Shown piece after piece: positions 42,103-54,500 of a stretch of 64,000 nucleotides of DNA. Source of the stretch: Trogon surrucura (lineage: Eukaryota > Chordata > Aves > Trogoniformes > Trogonidae); assembly GCA_020746105.1 (NCBI GenBank), contig CM036618.1, forward strand, positions 17,529,001 through 17,593,000, given 5' to 3'. A program made the translations under genes and the position numbers. Every line of letters starts with the position of its first letter. The stretch's first letter is position 1. Below the pieces are notes generated by a model. It saw nothing but the letters and a program-made list of their open reading frames with translations. It was not told the origin of the DNA and made no database searches.

Positions 42103-42136
42103 GCCGCCAAAATCCAGCCAGGCCAAACCAAAACAA

Positions 42137-43481
42137 CAGCCCATTAACTTAGGGGTCTGAGAGCACTGTCGTTAGCTGCCTGCTTACCTGATGATCAGCT
42201 CTCTGGAGGTAATGAGCAGCTGTTGAAAAGCAAAGCCCTCCCAAGCTTGGCATCCCCACTGTCTCCAATTTTTTAAAACCATGTTTCTCTCCTATTCTAG
42301 GTCCTTGCTCGCCATTTACAACTCTCAGGACAAAGTCTGCAGGTAAGGTATATGACCACATACAGGATTATAATGGTGTAACAAGATGTGTTGTTTCTCT
42401 GCTGTTCATGAAGCTGGGCATAGTGCTGTGCACAGTCCCACAGGCAGAGAAACCAGCATTGAAAGACTTTCAAGAGCTGGAAAAGTTAAGCTTTCCAATC
42501 AGCTCCAGTTGCTGGTCATTGGCCGTCTGTAATATGCAAGAGCAACACTGATTTTGATGCCTTCTCTGGATCTTGACCACATTGTCGAGCTGGAGTAGCA
42601 AGACCCAGCACTGCATCCTACATGTGCTCAAGAAAGTTGTCGCTCTTCCTTTCTGAAAGCACCACCTTCTTGTTTCCTGCAGCAGAAGGCAGCAATGACA
42701 CCAGCAGAAGATTTCTGGCCCACCGTTGACTTGCCTCAGACAGGTTTTGGTCTCAGCTCTTGTGCCCTGATCATGCAGAATGTGTCTGATTTCTTGCCAC
42801 GCATGGAAAATTACGGGTTATTTGTGCACTAGTAGCTTGTCAATCACTGTGGAGAAATAGTGAACTTTCCTCAAGGTTACATTCCTCAGCACTTAATCAT
42901 CCAAAACTGCATATGCCAGGAAAGCAGCCCCAGGTCCCTTATTACTGGACAGGCTCACATTGTTTATGTTTAGCCGGGCTCTTGCAGCATTTCTGATGCA
43001 TGTCATTCATTGCTACCACATGCACCACATGGTCTGAGCTGCCCTTTCCCTCTTGCTGCAGAAAACAAACTTGCTGTCTTAGCAAAGCAGCCAGGAGCCT
43101 CCCTGTACTTCTGAACAATTTCAAAGAAAATGAACCTCAAACCATGAAAGTTTTAACTGAGGAGAACAAAGGCAGGGCTCCAAATCATGCGTCTTGAACA
43201 AGTCAATGGCGGGCAGCTTGGTCGTCATCCGAACCTTACTCATCTGCAGGGACGAGTCCCATCCCCTCTCTGTGTGCTCCCAATGACATTTTCCTACCCA
43301 GCTGAGTTTTTTTACAGTTTGTCTTTTGCAGAGTGGACACTTCCTGCCGCCAAACTTTCTGGTGTGTGCTGGCATCTCTATTCCAAGAAATCACCTAGTC
43401 AAGATTGTGAGAAAGGATCCTGCCTCTTGTCTTTGCGGTAGTACATAATTTTGGCCCTGTTTTGCTCCAGATGTCCATGTC
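42137..43481. other. No gene seen
   Basis: Unique-looking DNA between the LTR and a CR1 copy. Frames up to 84 codons, none recognisable. Confidence 0.55.
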
Positions 43482-44050
43482 AGCAGGAGCAGGGAGGTGA
43501 TCATACCCCTGTACTCAGCTTTGGTGAGGCTCTACCTTCAGTAATGTGTCCAGTTTTGGGTCCCTCACTACAAGAGGCATATTGAGGTGCTGGAGAGGGT
43601 ACAGAGATGGGCTGCCAAGTTGGTAAAGGTCTTTGAATATAAGTCTTATGAGGAAAGACTGAGGGATCTGGGGCTGTTTAGCCTAGAGAAGAGGAGATTG
43701 AGGGCAGACCTCATTGCTCTCTACAACTATCTGAAGGGAGGTTGTAGAGAGGCGGGGGTTGTTCTGTTCTCCCTCGAGGAGAGTGATAGGATGAGGGGAA
43801 ATGGATTTAAATTGCGCTAGGGGAGGTTCAGGTTAAATATTAGGAAGAATTTCTTTACTGAAAGGGTTGTCAGCCACTGGAACAGGCTGCCCAGGTCGAT
43901 GGTTGAGTCGCTATCCCTGGAAGTGTTTAAGAGACAGGTGGATGTTGCATTGGGGGGAATCGTTTAGTAGGTTGATAGGGCTGGGATGAAGGCTGGACTT
44001 GATCATCTTTGAGGTCTCTTCCAGCTGGATATGATTCCATGATTCTATGA
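43482..44050 (+). mobile_element. CR1 LINE, 5'-truncated
   Basis: From CAGCAGGAGCAGGGAGGTGA through the RT C-terminal segment ([20 protein letters not shown]) to ATGATTCCATGATTCTATGA. The frame is interrupted by CGC>TAG-type changes near 43818. Same subfamily as 7.0 and 56.2 kb. Confidence 0.95.
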
Positions 44051-47000
44051 CATCTGCACTCTTGCAGCAGGGCAGAGAAAACAGGGACACTTATCATTGC
44101 ACATTTTTCTGGTGACATCTACCAGAAACCTCCCTACAGAGGCGGAGAATGTTCAGTTTTTGTCAGAGTTCAGTTGCAATTATGGCAAAAAAGGGACTAG
44201 GAAAAGCAGGCTCCTTCCATGCTGTGTCCTGTTTCTTTGCCAGGGCAAATTTCATTGTGGGGGTCTAGCAGTGAGCCCGTGGTTATAGGACAAGGTGCAA
44301 GGGACTGCTTACCTGCTCAGTCCCTGTGCACGAACAGGCAGCAGTAGAGGAGATCCCAAGAACGTTCAAGTGAAAGATGAGATAGGCATATGCCCATGTG
44401 AGAAAGCAGTAACTGACTCTAGGAATTGTAATCAGGGGAAAAAAGAGGTAAAATGGAAATTAGAAAGATGGAGGCAAGTGCCTGCAGCACTCAGGGGACC
44501 ATGAAAGCACAGAAAAGTGGTTTTATATTGCACTTGCATTCAAATGGATAACCATAGGTGAACAAATTTATGCAGATCTGATATTAAATGACACAGAGGC
44601 CTGTATGGGAATATAGGAGACAAAAAAAGATTGGCATCCATTATCCTTTTGGCAGTACACTCATGCTGATCAAATAAAATCCCTTGCTTTATTAGGGCAC
44701 ATTTGATTTACTGCTTTGTGACACTGAAAGGATTAAAACTGGTTAACTGATAGACTTTAGAAAGTCATTGTAGGGGCATATCATTACCAGTTCAGTGTCC
44801 TGAGATTGTCTGCCAAGTGTTCACATGGTAGATGTGGTGGGTGGTGAATAATGACTGTAAAAGCGGCCTGTCTCACTCTATCCTTTATGTTAATGACTGT
44901 AAAAGCAGTCTGTCTCACTCTGCCCTTGGTGTTAATGAGCTTAAATGCAAGGTCATGCACTAGAGAAGAAAGCTGGAGATGTCACGTATGAAAAGCTGGA
45001 CTGCCCCTGCAGAGAGGGGCTCCTGGTGATGACACGTAGCAGCTCCAACAGCAGCATCCCAGGCCAACCCAATGTCAGGGGGCACACCAAGTCCTCCTCT
45101 CCATCGGCAGCGGGATCACAGCTGGAGGCAGCACTGCTTCCCTCCTGTATCTCGTGGGAGAGCATCCGTGGGGCAGCCCCGGGGGGACGTCAGTTCAAGA
45201 TTCAGCCACCCAAAGACAAGTGTTTACCCTTGGGTGGGGTGTGTATGTGCTGAGGGTACCTGAAACATCCTAAACCATCCTGCCTATCCTCCCTGATCCC
45301 TAAAGGCATTTCATACCTCCCGTGTCAACTCTGCCAGCCACACACCTCACACCCTGCGCCTAACCTCTCAAATGACACCAATATCCATATTTAGGCAACT
45401 GAGTCAAGTCATCCGATAAGAGAGAGGCAGACCTGCATCTGAATACCTAAATACGTTGTCATTATCTCAAACCAAACCCACTCGCTGTGTAGAGTCCTAG
45501 CAGCAAAGGATTGAAAGGGTGTTGACAACATGGGAGCAGTTCAGAAGGCAGCTCCAGGGCAGACTGAAGGCTTAAAAGGCTGCCCTGGAGCAAGATGATG
45601 GAGAAAACTGTCCCAGTCCCTGCTACTGAGAAACGTGAGGAGCGACTAGGTAACCATTCTGACCAAGCACTGCTGTGGTCAACTAACTGGGGAAAAAAAA
45701 AAAAAGGCCCAAGACCTTACAGCTTCGAACAGTAATCAGAACATGGGTTTCAGAAAGGAAACACTTCTCATCAGTGGTAATTACGCACTGAATCAGCTTT
45801 CCCAGGGACACAGTAGGTACCTCAATTCCTGGTCATGATTTCAAGGCTTCACATGACAATTTTATTCAGTCACATTATGATTTGCTCAGCAGTTACTGGC
45901 AAGTTTTACTGAGGGTAAAAGGATTACGATATATTATTTCATTAGGCCTTTTGTCTGACATCCATCAAGATGCTCTTTCATTGCACAGTAAGCTCAAGGG
46001 CACGCCAAGAGCTTAGTTCCCCCCAGCTGTGCCTGCTGGCACAGCCAACTGAAGAAAGAAGGTAAAATCATCAAGATAAAGTTTTAGCAATGAAAACATC
46101 AATAAATCAATCACTGACAATTTGTTTCAGCAGCACAAGCTGATGTCATATAAGTTCAGCAGAAAAAAATACAAAATGGCAGATGACTCTTAGCCAGAAG
46201 AGCCCCATTGTACATGCTCCACCATGTACTGCCACATCTTCCATTTGGGGGGGAGTGTTCAGTGACCTCTAGCATTTTCAGTGAAACTGAGACACAAATA
46301 ATTTCCTTAAAGGATATAGCATTTCCCATATTCCCTTCCTTCTAAAACTCTTAAACAGATTTGCTCTTTCCTCCTTTCCCACACCAGCCCATGGGGAGGG
46401 AGAAGGATTATTTTTTGTTAACAAATACATTTCTGGAGCTGTATTACTATTGATGTTTCCTTCCTAGGAGCAGTTGGGAAAGCTTCCACTATGTAAGCAT
46501 CCTAGATGAATCACAAATAGATACAGCAAAGTGTTATATGTGCATTCTTTTCCTACATCGCATTACTGAATTGCTGCTCCTCTACAGTTTTCTACAATAG
46601 TTGCCTTCTCCGCAGCTGTTCCCATCTCTTCTCTACTTTTTTTCTTGTATTTTTCAGTGTTAGTTTTAAGTTCTCATCTATTCCCTTTCCTTCAGTGCCA
46701 CAACATGAATTCTTCACAACAAGGCAATTCACACCCTCATTCCCATGGGATCCTGTCCCTCCCCGCTTTGGCCCTGCGGCTCTCATCTGAGCAGGTCCTG
46801 CTGAGCAGCAGGCTTGCTGAGCCACTTCTAGTCTCATTTTTCACAATTGCCCCAAATATAGAGCCCAAGTTCCACAGATCCCGTCCCAGATCCCAGCTCA
46901 AAGGCAGCTGTGAAAAACAGCAGGTACTCCATGCATGACACATTCCTTCCCTGGCCACAGTACACATCCCTCATCATTAAGACCTGAGGTCTCCAGCTCC

Positions 47001-47639
47001 ATGCAGTGAGGATGTAGGTCCTGGCCTTAAAGTGGTTTCCTAAGGTCACAGTCAAAATAAGGGATGAAACTGCTCCATAACTACTAACTGGTCTATTATC
47101 TCTTCTCTGAGGAGCTCAGAAATTTTCAGCTGCAAAGCTAATGATCACAGGAGCAGACCTCAGAGCAGCAAAGCTGCATGGGCGACCGGAGAGAAGGTGC
47201 AGAGGATCTACACTGTCTGGACTTCATAGCCCAGTCCAATAAATCCACAATCCTTCTTGCCAATCTCTGGCCACTGCTTGAAGGGGGAGCAAGACTTCAT
47301 GTGGGTTAGCAGACCAGATGCACACAAGATGAGCAGCAGGAACAGACGAGACCAGAGCACAGGGATCAGACACTCTGCCAGAGCGCAGCAAGGACAGACA
47401 GCAGTCACAGCCCCAGGTCTCAGTTCAGGGCTCTGAGGAGTCCAGGTTAGCGTCCTGGGGGATGCACAGATGAAGACATTTTGGTCTCCCAGATCCCAGA
47501 CACCACATTGAGTAACTGCTCTTTTAGCAAGCAAAGCAACCCAGAGATGTTTCTCCCAGTTCAGATCATCCATTTTAAACTCAGCTACCTGGACATGGCA
47601 TAAAAAAAAACCTCCAGAAATGCAAGAGCAGCAATAAGA
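44051..47639. other. Intergenic, no gene seen
   Basis: Only the 42-bp tandem repeat at 44849 stands out. An A-run of 13 lies at about 45692-45704. Confidence 0.55.
44849..44939 (+). repeat. 42-bp tandem repeat, 2.2 copies
   Basis: Units start at TAATGACTGTAAAAGC 44849 and 44891; a third start (TAATGAG) is at 44933. Both full units include CTGTCTCACTCT. A few substitutions separate them. Confidence 0.9.
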
Positions 47640-47921
47640 CAGAGGGCTGGAGCACCTCTCCTGTTTGAACAGGCTGAGAGAGTTGAGGTTGTTCAGCCTG
47701 GAGAAGAGAAGGCTCCAGAGAGGCCTTATAGTGGCCTTCTGGTACTTAAAAGGGGGCTTATAAGAAAGATGGAGAGACCAGCACCTGTAGTGACATGACA
47801 ACAGACAACGATTTTAAACTGACAGAGAGTAGATTTATATTGGACAAAAAGAAGAAATTCTTTATGATGAGGGTGGTGAGATACTGGAACAGGTTTCTCA
47901 GGAAGAGTCGCGGATGCCTCA
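47640..47921 (+). mobile_element. CR1 LINE fragment lacking its 3' end
   Basis: From AGAGGGCTGGAGCACCTCTC through TTCAGCCTGGAGAAGAGAAG and GATGAGGGTGGTGAGATACT to GGAACAGGTTTCTCAGGAAG. Similarity then stops abruptly at a CpG-rich segment. The missing 3' end is unusual, since CR1 copies normally lose the 5' end. Confidence 0.88.
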
Positions 47922-48231
47922 TGCGACCTGTGCGCGGGAGGATCCTTCGCCCCGTTTACCCGCAGCGGGGACCCGCCGGGCAGGGACGGGAGGGGGAGCT
48001 GCAGCCCTGGGAGCGGCGGGCGGGCTCCCGGCGCCGCTGCCACCCGCCCGCCCCGCGGCGCCTGCGGAAGCGGCTGCCCGCGCTTGGGAGCGGGCGGGTC
48101 ACGCAGGCCCCTGGGAGGAGACGGATAAAACCCGCCCTCTGCTCAGCATCCTCTCGGCTCGGCAGCATCCTCTGCTGCGCGGTCCCCCGTCGCCCAGGAG
48201 AGGATGCTGCCGAGCCCTCGGAGTGCCCGCG
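47922..48231. promoter_or_regulatory. CpG-dense island of unknown origin
   Basis: About 310 bp with roughly forty CpG by eye, in a background that is otherwise CpG-poor. It contains GATAAAACCCGCCC and a strong hairpin at 48156-48216. It is bounded on both sides by CR1 sequence. It could be an orphan CpG-island promoter, a fragment moved from a gene promoter, or part of an unrecognised repeat. No coding frame I recognise. Confidence 0.45.
48156..48216. repeat. Inverted repeat, 18-bp perfect arms, 25-nt loop
   Basis: GGCTCGGCAGCATCCTCT (48156-48173) is the exact reverse complement of 48199-48216. The inner half (CAGCATCCTCT) also occurs as a direct repeat at 48144-48154. Confidence 0.95.
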
Positions 48232-48562
48232 ACAGAATCACAGAACTGTTGAGGCTGGAAAACACCTCTGAGATCAAGTCCAGCCTATGACCCAACACCA
48301 TGACAGCGACTAGACCACGGCACTAAGTGCCACATCCAGCCTCTCCTTAAGCACCTCCAGGGACGGTGACTCCACCACTTCCCTGGGCAGTGCATCCCAG
48401 TGCCTGAGCATCCCCTCAGTGAGGAAGGCGCTTCCAGAGAGCCAACCTAAACCTGCCCTGACGCAGTTCCAGGCTGTGCCCTCTCGTCCTGTCGCTGGTT
48501 GCCCGGGAGAAGAGCCCGACCCCCACCTGACTACAACCTCCCTTCAGGTAGATCAGGCTGGA
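48232..48562 (-). mobile_element. CR1 LINE 3' fragment
   Basis: The plus strand begins ACAGAATCACAGAACTGTTG, continues GAGGCTGGAAAACACCTCTG, CCTTAAGCACCTCCAGGGAC and CCTCTCGTCCTGTCGCTGG, and ends near CAGGTAGATCAGGCTGG. Same subfamily as 40012. Confidence 0.94.
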
Positions 48563-51500
48563 ATATCTGGGCGGGAGCCCCGCTGCCGAGGCCACAGAGT
48601 CTCAAGAACCAGAGACGGAAGTTTTGCTGATGGGTCCAAGCCCCTCTTAGGCAGCGCTCAGCCCAGAAAGCTCTCCAGAGCTCACCGTCAGGGGATTTGC
48701 TGGCTGCTCGCGGCTGCCTCGGACCATCGCTGGTGGATGAACACATGCATGCACATGCACAGGCAGCCCCAGTGAAGATCCACAGAGCCTGTGAGAGGGT
48801 TTTGTAAGGGCTGTGTGCAGTTACATAGCACAGAGTGCAAGGAAAAGCAAATATTTAAAAATCCCTCATCCCTTTGAGACAAAAATCCTTCATCCCCTAA
48901 AGATAAGGAAAAATAAAAATGCCCAGGGTTATAAAAGTTCTTCTCTTTCTTTCTTTTGCTGTCCCTGAAATTCATGCACCCTGGTGCCCTTTTTTAGAAA
49001 GAATATTAAAATAGCAGCTGCCCCGGCCCTCAGAAGAATGAACTCTCCCCACCTCCTGCTGGGAATCATCAAACACTTTGCAAAGGAAATACTGAAAATG
49101 GAGGTAAGCGCTGGGTTAAATTCACACACGCTGATGCTCAAGTTTCCATTCTCTGTATCACCTCCTCCCCTTCTCCCAGCAGGTGAGCCAAAAGAGGTGC
49201 AAGCTGCAGCCTTCTTAGCCAGGCTGAGTTAACTTCAGGCACTACACAGCTGCTTCTCTTGCAGCCCTTCTCTCCCTTCTGGAACATCAGGATACTAATA
49301 TTTATTAAAACAGTGGTTTGGAGTTTCTCAGATGGTTCCTTCATGGGTAACATCATCTGCAGCTCCTGGGGAAGAAGGAAATATTTCAGACCAAACTAAG
49401 ACGCCAAACAGAAGTCCCTGCTGACAGTTCTGCCTTTTCCACCTCCTGCAAGACTAGCTTGTCTGCTGTGCCTTCACAGAGGACTGCTAGGGCTTTGCTG
49501 TTCTGAGCATGTTTTGAATTCTTTCTTGCAGTCCTAAACTTTCTTTTCCTCAAGAAATCATGGCCTGTGATACTGCAGATACGTGCTTGCCGGGGCACCT
49601 AGGAGAGCATCTGCCAGGAGGTTCTGGGGGAGGCTACGGGACAGGGTGACATGTGAGAGCAGGGCTGGGGATCAGTAGCTTCATTCTTAAGCAATTCTGT
49701 GTTATCACACTTATTGCTGTGTGGGAGATAATAAGACAGTGAAGGAAAGCAAGAAACTGGTAACACAGCCAAAATATCCCAGGAACCAAAGCTCAAACAA
49801 TTACCTTGTGGGGAGAAGGGTCCCTCACCAGTGAGGCCAGAAAAAGGGTGGGCATGCAGAGCTTTCACAGCTCCTGGAGGCTGGACACAGGGCTTGGGAC
49901 TGCTGAGGGTGAGGGTCCTTCCATCCCATCCCTGCCCTGGGCCTGCCAAGATGCTGTACCTCAGCACAAGCACTCACCACCCGCCCTGAACCTGGTTATA
50001 CCTTGTATATTCAAAGCCATTCACCTGGCACATGTGGTGAACAAGGTGCTGGTCATGCTCTGTGTGTCCCATCACACTGTTTCTACAAAACACCTCTCAA
50101 TATCCTGTAAATAATTTATAGAAATAACCTCAAAGCCCAGAAGGAAGAAAGCAGAAGCAGCTAAGGCCATCACTCATTTCTCAGGTCTCTGCCATCACAA
50201 GGAATCAGTGAACCGCCAGACAAAAGCGTATTCACACAGATGTTCAAATGCCAGGAGGAATGGTCCTTGACAAACAGGAGCAAAGAGCAGGCCCTTGTTG
50301 TCTCCCGCAGTGGTGTTAGCGATTAAGGAAAACACACATTAACTTCTAGATTAGCACTTCCTGCTTCCTCCACTGCTGAGAGGAAAACCGTGCCTTTTCC
50401 TAATGTGCTCACACTGCTTTCACACGGAAGCACCAATAAAAACACAGTGCCTGTCCGGTGTGTTCTTTCTTGTAGTGCTAGAGGGGAATCAGCTTTTCTT
50501 GTCCAGCAATTTGGTGACTCAGGCAACTGCACTCTGCTTCTGGAAGCCGAGCTTGGGGTTGTGCCCATGGCAGCAGCTCTCTGACGACACTCATCTGCAC
50601 TGCAGCATGCACCAGTGGGCTTTGGGAGGTGGCTCACGTCAGCTGCTGAGTCTCCTCTCAGCCTCTATTTGTCGATTGGCTCAACATAAAAAAAAGACAT
50701 CTTCAATTTACATGAGCAAAAAATGCATAAAGGCAGCTCTTGTCCAGTGTGTTTCCTCCAGGGGAAGTCAGGGATCACGAGGAACGTAGCCCGTAACTTC
50801 GCGGGGCTCAAAACCACTTCATTTTTCAAGTCAGTCCAACTGACTGCAGCCACAAATCATGCAAAGTTTTGTTAAATCGGGAAGAAAGCTGTACTGAGCT
50901 TGCCTGGCAAGCACAGGAGAAGCAACCACGTCTCAGAAGAAGTTTGTTACCTCTCACAGTGGAGCTAAGCTGGCTCTGCTCCTATTTACTACAGAGAGAG
51001 GTGAACAGCTACCATCTGCTCTGGTGAGGCAGAACAGAAATATAGCAAACCCAGATATTTAACATCTGGGCATTAAAAAAAGTACCTGATGATGCAAAGA
51101 GTAACCACCACCCTGGTGTCATACCAAAAAAAGCCTTTGGCTGCCTGCCTTGCCCGTGGTCCAGGCCTCGAGGAGTACAGCAGAGCCATTGACACCTCCC
51201 TCCACCTGCTCTTACTCAGCCTCCAGAGTCAGCTGGGGCTTTTGATCCTAATTTCTTGAGCCCAGATTTCAGCAGGTGACTTGCAGTCCCCCTGCAAGCT
51301 ACAGCTCGGCAAGCTGAGGTGAAGACTGGGAACAAAGCATCGCTAACTTCCAGAGACAATTAAGTAAATGTGGTTGTCTCTACAAAATGCTGTGAAGCAT
51401 TTTCAGGGCTCTTTGAAAAGCCTCCCACGACAGCAGAACCTCAAACCAATGGGGGAGGAAAAAACCCTTGGTACAGCACAGCATCCACGGGCAGGAGAGC

Positions 51501-54500
51501 AAAGCAACCTCCCCCACCAGGTATTCCTGAGATGGTTTTTACCCTCTGTTCCTTTCTTCCCCCATGAAGTGGCAGGAATGCCATAAACCCACTACAGACT
51601 TTGCCACCATCGCTTCTGGGTGGGATGTCATACCTAGCCCAGCTGGAGTCTGGAGAACCAACATCCCCTCGCAGGTGTCTCAGCCCCTTATTCCTCACTA
51701 GACCTCCTGGAGTTTCACCTATGTGCTTAGCAGTGTGAGGGACGTCTTGGCCCTGCAAAAGCCAGACAGTGCTGGTGCAAGAGCTCAGATAAACACTGGC
51801 TTCGTGCTTCTGGTTTCACGAAGACGGCTTTGTTTGAACAAGGACCACAGGACTTCAGCCAGACCATGCTCACAACACCCGGAAAACTTTTCACAGTTAA
51901 TGTGGGCACATCAACCCCCTGACTATTAATTACTCTAAGCCAGCTAAATTTAGGGCGAAGGCTTAAACCAGCCCTGGCTCTTGCTGCTGAAGACAGGAGG
52001 AGACATATCTGTGCTGCGTCAGGTGTACAGCGACGCTCTGCTGTCCCACAGTGCGTGTGCGCACACAACAAAACCCACGCTGAGAGTAGCTGGTGGGATG
52101 CAGATCTTGGAGCTACTGCTCAAGTCTGCAAGAAGCACAGGGGGGGAACAGCCTTCAAAACTGAGTGGCCACAGCTGAACCACCCAACCAAAGCAGTCAG
52201 CAGTGGTGTTAACAGGGGACCAGGGCCTGGCAGGGAAGGCAGTGGTGCAAAAAGAAGTGGTCCTGAGCAGGTCCCCTCTTTCCATCTCTTCTTTTGAGCT
52301 CCTCGGTCTGATCCAGGCTTTGAGTCAGCAACAGTGCTGGGCAACAGCCACCGTGGATGCCACCAGGGACATGTCCTGGGAGTAAATGTGGGTTTTTCCA
52401 GACACACATCACTTGTTACGGTCAGGCTTTCATTCTCCCTTCGTGCCTGAGGTTGGCTGAAGCAGCAGCCAATTTCCACATACATCTGTGTTTCCAACGG
52501 TGTAGTGTCAGAGATGAAAGCGCTGATGGCTGCAGCCCTGGGGTCTACTCTTGACTCCAAAAGGTAACACACTTTAGATGTTCAGTGTTTGAGAGGTGCT
52601 CATGAAAATCACCATATACTGAGGTGACAGAAAACAGTGACTTCTGTCACCAGATTGGACAAACATTTCCCTGTTCATTGTTATCTCCTCTTCACAGGCT
52701 TCTAGCAGTGGTGTGTTATGAGCATATTTTTGTTCAATCTGTTATAGCATTGTACAGCCGATTATAGTTGATTTATATTGAGCATTGCACAAAAAAACCC
52801 CAACAAATTCCTGACAGTTTGGGTTTACAGAAAGAAAATACTTTGTGAGGTTGAGGGTTTTTGTTTTGGTGGTTTTTTGGGACTGAAAGCCAAATTAGAC
52901 TCTAGGCAGTGAGCTAGATAAAACAAGTTTCTAATCCAGAAAAGCCTACTGGTCTCTATTAAGCATTAAATGGCTGTGTTTTATTCACCAGGGGAAGGGC
53001 GGGGAGTCTTCCACTCACAATCCTTTCAAGATGATTATTATTCTACTTAAAATGCCTTCAAAAATCTGCTTTTAAGTCTAATTCGTGTTAAACAAGAGCT
53101 GGGGGAAAGCTTTATATGGTGAGCAAATAGAAGCCTCATTTCAAATTTAACTAACATCTTTATAGGAAGTTCTTCTGGAATCAGTGTAAAAACAAAGTTA
53201 GGGGGAAAAAAAAAAGAAAAATAAGAAATCATATCTTCCTTCTTTAGAAAGCCAGGAGTCTGCTGCTATGATTATCCTCTGCGTTGTGAAGAGTCCTTCT
53301 TTGTAATCCCCCTTATCTCGGACCATGTGCAAATCCCAAGCCTACATGCACTTATCAGCAGACTCAGGTCTTTCAGGGTTAAAAAGGCTCATCTATGACA
53401 AGATGAAAATAAAGTAAATTGAGACTCCAAGAGAACAACAACTTTCTTACTGATGCCTGTACCCAATATCCAAAACTAACGGGAATAAGCTGTCATACAA
53501 AAGACCAGACTTTTCCTTTTGTTTTCCCATTTTTAAAACAAAGCTAGATGAAAAGCGATAGAGATCTTCAGTAAGATGCCTGTCAATACCAGCTTGTGTT
53601 TGTAGCACAATGTAGATTCCTATGGTGCTGTTTCAGTATGATCTAAAGTGTTTAAAATAAAGCCTACGAAATACCTGTGTCTGCAATCCGTATAGAAATC
53701 TGAATACTACCAAAAAAAAAAATAAAGACAGCAATGTAAATAAGTAACAAATCAAAGTGCTGAGAAGTTCTCATGTCTCTGTATATGATACACATTTATT
53801 TCTCTTTCATAAAAAGTTACTGAATCCAGCTTTAAAAAAAGGCTCTGTTCCCCTGATATCTTTAAATGACAATTAAAGGATACAACAGCACACTCTAAAA
53901 TCATTGCATCATTCTTATAACTAATAAAATCAAGGTCACCTTGGTACAATATTAAAGCAGCCCATGTTAATGGGTTACTGAATTTGTAAGAAATCCTGCT
54001 GCAGAGGCATACAAAGCACTGCAGGAATGCGATGGTGTTCCCCAGCGTGGACCTGTGGTGTCGGTCTAGGACTTACCCATCTCAGAGGGCAGGAGATCAT
54101 TCAGATGATGGCCTCATTTGGTTTGTTCTTGCAGTGGAGATCTAGAAACACTGCAATAAGCAGGCAAAGGCACTGGATGAGGCTATAAGTGTATCTCTTA
54201 GCCTAAGCACCCAGCCGCGGTGCTGGGGTAGGAGACTGCGTGCCAGACACACCACAGAGTAACCCAGAGATGAGAAAATCACTCTCAGGTGGATGGAGGA
54301 GGCATCACCCCTTGGACACGTAGGGGATGGACACAAGCACAGAGCAAGCCCTGGCTCTTGGTTTATCCTGCCTGTACTTTGGGCAGTGTGGTGCAGCACA
54401 CGCGTGTCCTCCAGGCACCACCAGCAGGGTGTGGACATTTCTCAGCCCCCTGCACAACCAAGAGCTGCATGGCTCAAATCACATCCTCAGTGAGCACAGC

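Larger units (their letters stand above)
41018..42136 (-). mobile_element. Solo LTR of an avian endogenous retrovirus (boundaries approximate)
   Basis: Read on the minus strand it starts TGTTGTTTTGGTTTGGCC. It has a C/G-homopolymer, blocks with CACGCTGGAGCAG and CTGTAGCCCGTGG, a TTAATAAATG polyadenylation signal (AATAAA 41135-41130), then an R/U5-like ACTGAGTCTGTTCTGCCCGG and CCCTGTCCTTATCTC. These blocks resemble LTRs I know from bird genomes. No gag, pol or env remains on either side, hence a solo LTR. The U5 end is degenerate and no target duplication was found. The 256-codon plus-strand frame across it is a by-product of GC-rich composition. Confidence 0.75.

Noticed and set aside
47208..47801. 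197-codon minus-strand open frame
   Set aside because: Its first part is antisense CR1, the rest is unrecognised; most likely chance.
52120..52572. 150-codon minus-strand open frame
   Set aside because: No domain or splice support, overlapping frames on both strands.
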